Position numbers and translations under genes: made by a program
NCBI RefSeq assembly: GCF_032190615.1
Contig: NZ_JAVLAT010000001.1
Coordinates: 1,868,501-1,932,500, forward strand
Length of the DNA: 64,000 nucleotides
Reading direction: 5' to 3'
Source: Brucella pseudogrignonensis
GTDB taxonomy: Bacteria > Pseudomonadota > Alphaproteobacteria > Rhizobiales > Rhizobiaceae
Notes under the pieces: model-generated
Database searches by the model: none
What the model saw: the letters and a program-made list of their open reading frames with translations, nothing else
What the model was told of the DNA's origin: nothing
Shown here: positions 18,382-25,036 of the stretch, piece after piece
Layout: every line of letters starts with the position of its first letter
How positions within the stretch are numbered: the first letter of the stretch is position 1

Positions 18382-18510
18382 CGGTTCTCGGATAAGGTGC
18401 GCGATAGAAACAAGCGCATCCCGAAAAGTGTGTAGCGGTTTTCGGATAAGATGCGCGATAGAAACAAGCGCATCCCAAAGAGTGTGTGGCTGCTTTGGGA
18501 TGAGATGCGC
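18360..18510. repeat. three tandem palindromic repeats (54-bp period)
   Basis: Units begin at 18360, 18414 and 18468 with GCGCATCCC. Each folds: GCGCATCCCGAAAA pairs with TTTTCGGATAAGATGCGC. Units 1 and 2 are nearly identical; in unit 3 the stem reads CCCAAAG/CTTTGGG, so both arms changed together. The first unit overlaps the end of ispH and supplies its stop codon; the array ends 26 bases before thrB. A related single unit lies at 34432-34478. Confidence 0.9.
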
Positions 18511-18536
18511 GTGGTGAATATGGGGAAATAAGCGGC

Positions 18537-19517
18537 ATGGCCGTCTATACAGACATTAACGAAATCGAGCTGGGTGCTTTTCTTGAGCAATATGACATCG
18601 GTGCTCTGACTTCTTATAAAGGTATTGCTGAAGGTGTCGAGAACACCAATTATCTCCTGCACACAACGACAGGGTCTTTTATTCTCACGCTTTATGAGAA
18701 GCGTGTGAACCGGGATGATCTGCCGTTTTTCCTTAATCTGATGCAGCATCTGGCTAAGCGCGGTCTGGAAGGCCCGCAGCCTGTTGTGCGCCGTGATGGC
18801 GCGATGATCGGCGAGCTTGCGGGGCGTCCGGCGGCAATCGTGACCTTCCTCGAAGGTATGTGGATGCGCAAGCCAACGGTAGCACATTGCGAAGAAGTTG
18901 GCCGTGGCCTCGCCGAAATGCACCTCGCAGGCGAAGATTTTGATATGCGCCGCCGCAATGGTCTGACGCTGCCCGATTGGCGTCCGCTGTGGAACCTATC
19001 AAAGGAACGTGCAGACAGCGTTGAGCCGGGTCTGGTTGCCGAAGCAGAAGCCGATCTCACTTATCTCGAAAAGAACTGGCCGTCAGGATTGCCAGAGGGC
19101 GTGATCCACGCCGATCTGTTTCAGGATAACGTGTTTTTCCTTGGCGACCGCCTGTCGGGTTTCATTGATTTCTACTTCGCTTGCACAGATATTCTTGCCT
19201 ATGACGTGGCAGTGTGCCTCAATGCATGGTGCTTTGAGAAAGATTTCTCCTATAATCTCACCAAGGGGGCGGCCCTTCTGCGTGGCTACAATTCAGTGCG
19301 TCCGCTTTCGGTTGCGGAAATCGAAGCGCTGCCTGTTTTGGCGCGCGGGGCGGCGGTTCGCTTCATGCTGACCCGTCTTTATGACTGGATTAATGTGCCG
19401 GAAGGCAGCTTTGTCATGAAGAAAGACCCGATGGAATATGTGCGTCGTATGCGCTTTCATCGTCAGGTGACATCGGCAAGTGAATATGGTCTTGAATTGA
19501 GCGGAGCTGACGCGTGA
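18537..19517 (+). CDS. thrB: homoserine kinase, aminoglycoside-phosphotransferase type
   Basis: Phosphorylates homoserine for threonine synthesis. 326 residues of the APH-fold ThrB found in alphaproteobacteria and Pseudomonas, not the GHMP type of E. coli. The nucleotide region is [24 protein letters not shown], the catalytic Brenner-like motif [11 protein letters not shown] is near residue 190, and the metal Asp is in GFIDFYFAC. It is placed after ispH and overlaps rnhA by 4 bases (GTGA), the usual ispH-thrB-rnhA order of this group. thrC is about 10 kb away on the other strand. Confidence 0.93.
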   Translation: MAVYTDINEIELGAFLEQYDIGALTSYKGIAEGVENTNYLLHTTTGSFILTLYEKRVNRDDLPFFLNLMQHLAKRGLEGPQPVVRRDGAMIGELAGRPAAIVTFLEGMWMRKPTVAHCEEVGRGLAEMHLAGEDFDMRRRNGLTLPDWRPLWNLSKERADSVEPGLVAEAEADLTYLEKNWPSGLPEGVIHADLFQDNVFFLGDRLSGFIDFYFACTDILAYDVAVCLNAWCFEKDFSYNLTKGAALLRGYNSVRPLSVAEIEALPVLARGAAVRFMLTRLYDWINVPEGSFVMKKDPMEYVRRMRFHRQVTSASEYGLELSGADA

Positions 19518-19978
19518 AGCATATCGAGGCTTTCACCGATGGCGCGTGTTCTGGCAATCCCGGCCCCGGTGGTTGGGGTGCGATCGTGCGCTGGAATGGC
19601 CATGTGAAAGAATTGAAGGGCGGTGAAGCCGACACCACCAACAATCGCATGGAATTGATAGCGGCAATTTCGGCTTTATCCGTGCTGAAAGAGCCATGCG
19701 AAGTCGATCTTTATACCGACAGTGTTTATGTGCGTGATGGTATTTCTGGTTGGATTGAGGGTTGGAAGCGCAATGGCTGGAAGACAGCCGCGAAGAAGCC
19801 TGTGAAGAATGCCGAGCTGTGGCAGGCGCTTGATGAGGCCCGCAAGCCGCACAAAGTGACGTGGCACTGGGTCAAAGGCCATGCAGGGCACCCGGAAAAT
19901 GAGCGAGCGGACGAGCTTGCCCGTGCCGGTATGGAGCCATTTAAGTATAACGGGCACAAGTCACTTCAGGTTAAGTAA
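19514..19978 (+). CDS. rnhA: ribonuclease HI
   Basis: Cuts the RNA strand of RNA-DNA hybrids. 154 residues. The four acidic catalytic residues are visible: Asp in [11 protein letters not shown], Glu in NRMELIAAI, Asp in [11 protein letters not shown] and Asp in NERADELA, with the catalytic His in KGHAGHPEN. Start is GTG at 19514, overlapping the thrB stop. Ends before a bidirectional terminator. Confidence 0.97.
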   Translation: MKHIEAFTDGACSGNPGPGGWGAIVRWNGHVKELKGGEADTTNNRMELIAAISALSVLKEPCEVDLYTDSVYVRDGISGWIEGWKRNGWKTAAKKPVKNAELWQALDEARKPHKVTWHWVKGHAGHPENERADELARAGMEPFKYNGHKSLQVK

Positions 19979-20001
19979 CGACCTTTAGATTTTTGTATCT
20001 G

Positions 20002-20036
20002 AAAAAGCCGCGCTGAAATTCAGCGCGGCTTTTTTG
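20002..20036. terminator. bidirectional terminator between rnhA and the MFS gene
   Basis: AAAAAGCCGCGCTGAA at 20002-20017 pairs with TTCAGCGCGGCTTTTT at 20019-20034. The A run on the left and T run on the right let it serve the convergent rnhA (+) and MFS transporter (-). Confidence 0.9.
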
Positions 20037-20042
20037 ATGAGC

Positions 20043-21377
20043 TTATTTCTTCAAGACTATTTCTGAAGGATCTTTCAGTCTTCCGGCAAGCGAGAATGCC
20101 AGCACGGAAGAAACAAGCAAGACACCGCCAACGATGAACATCGGCATTTCGTAAAGGCCGGTAGCATCTTTTACGAGGCCGGTAATATAGGGGGCTGCAA
20201 AGCCCGCAATATTGCCGATCGTGTTGATGAGTGCGATGCCCGCTGCCGCTGCCGGGCCGCTTAGAAATCGCGACGGAATAGCCCAGAAGTTCGGCAGGGC
20301 CGAGAAAATGGCACAAGCTGTGATCGTGATCATGAGGATCGTCGTGGCAGGCGACGGCATGAAAAGTGCCGCAGGAATGGCGAACGCGCCAACGAGTGCC
20401 GGAATGCCAATATGCCATGGGCGCACGCCGCGCTTTGCAGCGTCGCGGCTCCAGAAATACAATGCAATAGCCGCAGGAAGATACGGAATGGCTGTGATCA
20501 GCCCCTTATCATACACATTAAACTTCGTGTTGAATTCCTGTTCGAACCCATTGATGATCGATGGCAAGAAGAAAGCGAGCGCATAAAGACCATAGACCAG
20601 CCCGAAATACACAATCGACAGAAGCCATACGCGCTTGTCGAAGAGAGCCAGACCGGTCATGCGTCCATGCGCACTTTCCTTGACTTTTTCTTCCTGTGCG
20701 AGTGCACCATTGAGCCAGTCGCGTTCTTCCTTGTTCAACCATTTTGCGTCATTTGGCGTATCTGGTAGATAGAAGAAGGTGATGATGCCAACCAGGATCG
20801 CCGGAACTGCGACACCGAAGAACATGATGCGCCAGCCTTCAAGGCCGAATGCGCCGTGCATGTCGATCAGCGTTGCGGCGATTGGTGCACCAATGACGAT
20901 TGTCAAAGGCTGCGCCAGGTAAAACAGTGCCAGAATCTTGTTGCGATGGCGTGACGGCACCCACATCGACAGAAACAGGATCGCACCCGGGAAGAAGCCA
21001 GCTTCAGCAATACCCAGCAGGAAGCGCAGAATGTAAAGCTCAGTTGCGCTCGAAACCCATGTGAACAGCAGGGCAACGATACCCCATGTCACCATAATGC
21101 GGGCAAGCCATTTGCGTGCACCAAACTTATGCAACGCAAGATTGCTCGGCACTTCAAGAATGATGTAGCCGACAAAGAAAATACCGGCTGCAAAACCGAA
21201 CTGCGCGGCGGTCAGCGCGAGGTCGGTTGTCATTCCGTTCGGACCCGCAAAGGAAATTGCGGTACGATCCAGGAAGTTGATGAAGAACATCAGCGCGATG
21301 AAAGGGACCAGCCGGATCGAAATTTTCGATATGGCCGACTTTTCAGCGGGCGTCATTTCGTGAGATTTTTGCTGCAT
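20043..21377 (-). CDS. MFS transporter, anion:cation symporter family
   Basis: 444 residues with 12 predicted membrane helices. The start RLVPFIALMFFINFLDRTAISFA and the loop GIAEAGFFPGAILFLSMWVP are typical of the ACS group of the major facilitator superfamily (tartrate, phthalate, 4-hydroxyphenylacetate and glucarate carriers). The substrate is likely an organic anion but cannot be named. Ribosome site GGGAGGAA precedes the ATG at 21377. It is divergent from a LysR-type gene 203 bases away, which would be its expected regulator and is interrupted here. Confidence 0.87.
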   Translation of the reverse strand: MQQKSHEMTPAEKSAISKISIRLVPFIALMFFINFLDRTAISFAGPNGMTTDLALTAAQFGFAAGIFFVGYIILEVPSNLALHKFGARKWLARIMVTWGIVALLFTWVSSATELYILRFLLGIAEAGFFPGAILFLSMWVPSRHRNKILALFYLAQPLTIVIGAPIAATLIDMHGAFGLEGWRIMFFGVAVPAILVGIITFFYLPDTPNDAKWLNKEERDWLNGALAQEEKVKESAHGRMTGLALFDKRVWLLSIVYFGLVYGLYALAFFLPSIINGFEQEFNTKFNVYDKGLITAIPYLPAAIALYFWSRDAAKRGVRPWHIGIPALVGAFAIPAALFMPSPATTILMITITACAIFSALPNFWAIPSRFLSGPAAAAGIALINTIGNIAGFAAPYITGLVKDATGLYEMPMFIVGGVLLVSSVLAFSLAGRLKDPSEIVLKK

Positions 21378-21533
21378 TGCAGTTCCTCCCTGCTAGCATA
21401 TTAATCGAAGCGAAGGAGCTTGAAGGCGTGAATATCAAAAGATATTGCTGATTCCGTTGGCAACTGCGCTTTTAAATAGGCAGATAGCTAAAGATTGCGA
21501 CATGCCGCCGCAAGCGATTTAATGTCGACAAAT

Positions 21534-21550
21534 TGTGATATAATCTCACA
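21534..21550 (+). promoter_or_regulatory. candidate LysR operator over a -10 box
   Basis: TGTGA (21534-21538) and TCACA (21546-21550) form an inverted repeat with a 7-base centre; the T-N11-A pattern of LysR sites is present. The centre contains TATAAT (21539-21544), 36 bases before the LysR start, so binding would cover that promoter. Inferred from motif and position only. Confidence 0.45.
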
Positions 21551-21580
21551 GGTATGCTCAGGTACTAACAGGGGGTTCTC

Positions 21581-22474
21581 ATGCGGCCACTTCCATCTTT
21601 GAACGCGCTCAAGGCTTTTGAAGCCGTCGCGCGCCATCGTTCAATGACGAGAGCTGCCGAGGAACTATGTGTAACGCATGGAGCGGTTAGTCGTCAGATC
21701 AGGTCTTTGGAGGACTCACTTGGTGTCTTGCTGCTTACACGCAACGCGCGATTGAGCGATCCGACACCGGAAGGTGCACGGCTTGCGGAAGGTTTGGCCA
21801 GCGCATTTTCAATTATTGAGGGCAGCATTGAGCGCGTGAAACCGGGCCCGCTGACACTTTCCTGCTCCTCGTCCATCATGATGGAGTGGATCATTCCGCG
21901 CATTGGTCGCTTTCACGACAGTCATCCGAATATCGAGTTGCAATTTAACATGAATTACGACCGGATTGATTTTATGCGTGACAAGATCGGCATTGCGATC
22001 CGTTCGAGTGTGATCGAGCCACCCGCAGATGCCGTTATTCGTGATATGGGACGGGAGGAGATTGGTCTTGTTTGCGCGCCCTCATATCTTGCGCAATGGC
22101 CGCTTATTGAACCAGCTGATCTCGCACAGGCATCGGTGTTGGCGACGCATACAAGGCTGGAAGCTTTTGCGGACTGGCAAAAAGCAGCCCATGCAGACTT
22201 TCCGGCTCCGGAGCCGAAATCGACATTTCACCATTTCTATTTGCTGATTTAGGCAGTGCTTTGTGGATTGGGCGTCGCGGTCGTCCCGCATATGCTTGTT
22301 GCTGAGCACATTGCATCGGGTCGGCTTGTTGCGCCTTTCGGCTTCTGCCCGGGACCACGTCGCATGCTGTTGTGGATTGCTCCACACAGGGCAGGGCAGC
22401 CCGATTCGCTTGCGCTTGAAAAATGGTTGACCCGTGAAATGCGCGCCCCACCGAAAAAGCAGGGCGCGTTGTAA
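21581..22474 (+). pseudogene. LysR-family regulator interrupted by an amber codon
   Basis: The reading frame encodes a GcvA-like LysR regulator: winged HTH at residues 6-65 (LNALKAFEAVARHRSMTRAA, VTHGAVSRQIRSLEDSLG), then the effector domain. A TAG at 22250-22252 stops it after 223 residues at FYLLI; the same frame then continues AVLCGLGVAVVPHMLVAEHIASGRLV to a natural stop at 22472-22474, giving about 297 residues, normal for LysR. A single C-to-T change of CAG (Gln) would explain it. The first part alone keeps the DNA-binding domain but loses the last third of the effector domain. Divergent from the MFS gene it probably controlled. A sequencing error is the main alternative. Confidence 0.8.
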
Positions 22475-22480
22475 TTCAGT

Positions 22481-22966
22481 TTAAAGCTGTTCAAGCAGTG
22501 TTGCAGCACCCGATGTCACAGCCTGTCCTGCTTGTTCTTCAATATTGAGGGTTTTAACAACGCCGTCTTCAACAATTGCAGAGTAGCGCTTCGAACGAAT
22601 GCCGAGGCCGCCCGCAGTCGCATCCAACTCGAGACCGATTTCTTTGGTAAAGATGGCCGAGCCGTCGGCGAGGAACGTGATCTTGCCTTCGCCACCCGTG
22701 CTCTGCGCCCATGCCCCCATAACGAACGGATCGTTGACTGAAACAACCACGATCTCATCCACTCCCTTTGACAGAATGGTGTCGCGGTTGTCCAGATAAC
22801 CTGGCAGATGGTTAAGGTTGCAGGTCGGTGTGAAAGCGCCGGGAACCGCGAAAAGAACAACCTTTTTTCCTGCGAAGACTTCGTCAGTCGTTACTTCTTT
22901 AACGCCATCCGCAGTCTTTACCTTGAAGGTTGCTGCAGGGAGCTTGTCACCAACTTTGATCGTCAT
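22481..22966 (-). CDS. peroxiredoxin, Prx5/glutaredoxin-type
   Basis: 161 residues. Reduces H2O2 and organic hydroperoxides. The peroxidatic Cys is in PGAFTPTCNLNHLPGY near residue 48, the exact Prx5 signature; no glutaredoxin domain is fused, so the reductant is a separate thiol protein. Start at 22966 (MTIKVGDK) is set by AGGAG 6 bases upstream; an earlier in-frame start 13 codons upstream lacks one. Converges with the interrupted LysR gene, with 6 bases between stops. Confidence 0.93.
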   Translation of the reverse strand: MTIKVGDKLPAATFKVKTADGVKEVTTDEVFAGKKVVLFAVPGAFTPTCNLNHLPGYLDNRDTILSKGVDEIVVVSVNDPFVMGAWAQSTGGEGKITFLADGSAIFTKEIGLELDATAGGLGIRSKRYSAIVEDGVVKTLNIEEQAGQAVTSGAATLLEQL

Positions 22967-23105
22967 TGTTTTCTCCTGAAGGTGAGCTCCGCCGTCATGG
23001 CTCACCTCTATATATGGCTGAACTTCATCGCCTTTGCTCTAAGCATGGCAGCGACACTTAAGCCGATAATAAGGGTTTTCACAAATTCAATTTACTGATC
23101 GTGGT

Positions 23106-23879
23106 CTAATCAAGCTGAATCTGTCCGGAAACAGCTTTGCCATTCTGCACAAGCGTATAATCAATCTCTGCACCTTTTTTGGCCTCACCGTGAAGCATCG
23201 CCGAGAACTGCGACTGCCCTTCAGGTTTAGGCACGGAAAGATTAAGCTGTTCGCTTCCAATAAAAAATTCAGCAGGAGTTGTCTGATCAGGGAGTGCAAG
23301 CTCGAAAACAGCTTTGTTGTCTATTCGCTTTACGCTTGTCACACCGAAATCTGGAGAGGCTGGTGCGGGAAGGCGATCAAAGGCTGTTTCAATAATGGTG
23401 CGCGTCGCAATGGCTTGCGGCGATTGATCTGTCGCTTCACTTAATGGAAAGTCGAACTGAGCCTGAACCGGGATGCAGATTTTATCGCAAACGCCAAGAA
23501 AAACATTGCCTTTCAGACGGTCGTCACCGGGCTTTGATGTGAATGTCAGCGGCAGGGATACAGATTGCTTGTATCCAATGCCGCCCTCATCGCTTGCGCC
23601 AAAATAGACGGGCGCGGGGTAATCAATATGCGCGGACGCATCGCCTTCAATGGTGATTTGAGGTGGTACGCCCGCATCGCCCGGGTTGCGCCAATAGGTT
23701 TTCCAGCCGGGATTGAGAGTGATCTGCAATGCGCCGCGCTGTTTCTCGCCAGATTTGGTGTCTTCAAGAATAACACGCACCTTACCGCCGGGCGTTTCGG
23801 TCCATTGGGACGTCGCAGCCTGTGCATTGATAACGGTGCTTAACAGAACCGGCAGGGCAAGAAATTTAACTGATCGCAT
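23106..23879 (-). CDS. secreted DsbD N-terminal-like (DsbC-fold) protein
   Basis: 257 residues with a clear signal peptide (MRSVKFLALPVLLSTVINAQA). The mature part resembles the periplasmic alpha domain of DsbD, with PGWKTYWRNPGDAGVPP and the Cys pair GVCDKICIP near residues 129-133. No membrane domain or thioredoxin domain is fused, so unlike DsbD it cannot itself carry electrons across the membrane. A role in periplasmic thiol chemistry or cytochrome maturation is inferred from the fold. Next to a peroxiredoxin gene on the same strand. Confidence 0.82.
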   Translation of the reverse strand: MRSVKFLALPVLLSTVINAQAATSQWTETPGGKVRVILEDTKSGEKQRGALQITLNPGWKTYWRNPGDAGVPPQITIEGDASAHIDYPAPVYFGASDEGGIGYKQSVSLPLTFTSKPGDDRLKGNVFLGVCDKICIPVQAQFDFPLSEATDQSPQAIATRTIIETAFDRLPAPASPDFGVTSVKRIDNKAVFELALPDQTTPAEFFIGSEQLNLSVPKPEGQSQFSAMLHGEAKKGAEIDYTLVQNGKAVSGQIQLD

Positions 23880-23942
23880 TCAGCGAGATTGATCGAAAAT
23901 CATGTTTCAATCAAGGCCGTGTTTTTGCTGGCATCTTATCGC

Positions 23943-24287
23943 TCAGGCTTTCAGCAACAGATTGAAAACAACAATAAAAAAAATCGCAGCACCCAAAGCA
24001 ATATGCATCAGGAGGGCAATATTGGAAATGACGCGCAACCGCGCGTAATCCGGGAAATGATTGCTGATTTCTTCAGGCGGTGTTTGGTTGTGCCACAGAT
24101 AAAGTGCAAAACGATAATTGCCGCGCGGCATGGTGAAAATATAATAGAGATCAGATACATCGCCGATCGTTTTTGTCATTGATGGACTTTGTCTGATGAA
24201 ATCAATGAGCGGAGACAGCTTTGTCTGCACATAGATAGAGTAAATTAGGAAAATGGCGGCTGGAGCCAGTATTATATAAATCAGCAT
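23943..24287 (-). CDS. hypothetical membrane protein
   Basis: 114 residues from the ATG at 24285-24287; an in-frame TTG 24 codons upstream would add a basic N-terminus. Two membrane helices are visible: MLIYIILAPAAIFLIYSIYV at the start and a C-terminal one (IALLMHIALGAAIFFIVVFN). The loop between contains YYIFTMPRGNYRFALYLWHN. I recognise no family. The ribosome site is weak for either start, so the N-terminus is uncertain. A paired inverted repeat (24360-24373) lies upstream, between it and divergent yqgE. Confidence 0.6.
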   Translation of the reverse strand: MLIYIILAPAAIFLIYSIYVQTKLSPLIDFIRQSPSMTKTIGDVSDLYYIFTMPRGNYRFALYLWHNQTPPEEISNHFPDYARLRVISNIALLMHIALGAAIFFIVVFNLLLKA

Positions 24288-24359
24288 AAATACTATTCTT
24301 TTCAACTCATAATTGCATTTCTTGCGGACAATGTTTTTCACTGTTTGATCAAAAATCAA

Positions 24360-24373
24360 GTGATGTTTATCAC
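24360..24373. promoter_or_regulatory. perfect inverted repeat GTGAT-N4-ATCAC
   Basis: GTGAT (24360-24364), GTTT, ATCAC (24369-24373), between the divergent membrane-protein gene and yqgE. Spacing equals that of FNR/FixK boxes (TTGAT-N4-ATCAA) and the half-sites resemble the CRP-type GTGA-N6-TCAC. Probably a site for a CRP/FNR-family regulator; not verified. Confidence 0.4.
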
Positions 24374-24433
24374 GGCTAGAAACTTTGCGCGATTTTCATT
24401 GTCATTTGGCACAGTCTTGCTACCTTGGTCTTT

Positions 24434-25036
24434 ATGACCATTCTCAGGAAGCCAAACCAGGAGCAGGGTTTCTTAAACGGGCAATTCCTGCTTGCCATGC
24501 CCGGAATGAGTGACGAGCGTTTCGCTCGCGCGGTTATTTATATTTGCGCTCATTCCGAAGACGGCGCCATGGGCTTCATTATCAATCAGCTTCAGCCGGT
24601 TGGGTTTCCAGACATACTTCGTCAGATCGGAATTGCTGACGACGAAGACCTCATTATGCTGCCGAAGCATGCGCAGAGTATGCTTGTGCGCAATGGTGGC
24701 CCTGTTGACCGCACACGTGGGTTCGTTCTGCATAGTGATGACTATATGGTCGACTCGACCATGCCTGTCACTGAAGACATATGCCTGACCGCAACGGTTG
24801 ATATTTTGCGTGCGATTTATGGCGGCAGTGGACCATCGCGAGCTTTGCTGACGCTCGGCTATTCGGGTTGGGCACCGGGACAGCTTGATATGGAGTTTGC
24901 AGAAAACGGCTGGCTGGCGTGTTCAGCGCCGATTGATATGCTTTTTGATAGCGATATTACCGGAAAATACGATCGATTGATGGCGTGGATGGGCATCGAC
25001 ATGACCCGGCTCGTTTCCGAAGCCGGCCATGCCTGA
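24434..25036 (+). CDS. yqgE: YqgE/AlgH family protein (UPF0301)
   Basis: 200 residues, the usual length. The family N-terminus [36 protein letters not shown] and the central [18 protein letters not shown] are present. Function is not firmly known; the name AlgH comes from a reported effect on alginate in Pseudomonas. The start at 24434 (MTILRKPNQ) is an ATG, chosen over a TTG three codons earlier. Its stop ends one base before the stop of the convergent c-di-GMP gene, so there is no room for a terminator between them. Confidence 0.9.
   Translation: MTILRKPNQEQGFLNGQFLLAMPGMSDERFARAVIYICAHSEDGAMGFIINQLQPVGFPDILRQIGIADDEDLIMLPKHAQSMLVRNGGPVDRTRGFVLHSDDYMVDSTMPVTEDICLTATVDILRAIYGGSGPSRALLTLGYSGWAPGQLDMEFAENGWLACSAPIDMLFDSDITGKYDRLMAWMGIDMTRLVSEAGHA

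Noticed and set aside
18360..18510. CRISPR array from the regular 54-bp spacing
   Set aside because: Units are similar along their full length with no variable spacers, and only three copies; they are palindromic repeats.
22256..22474. Independent small gene starting at 22256
   Set aside because: It is in the same frame as the LysR gene and gives the missing C-terminus of that family, so it is the rest of the interrupted gene.
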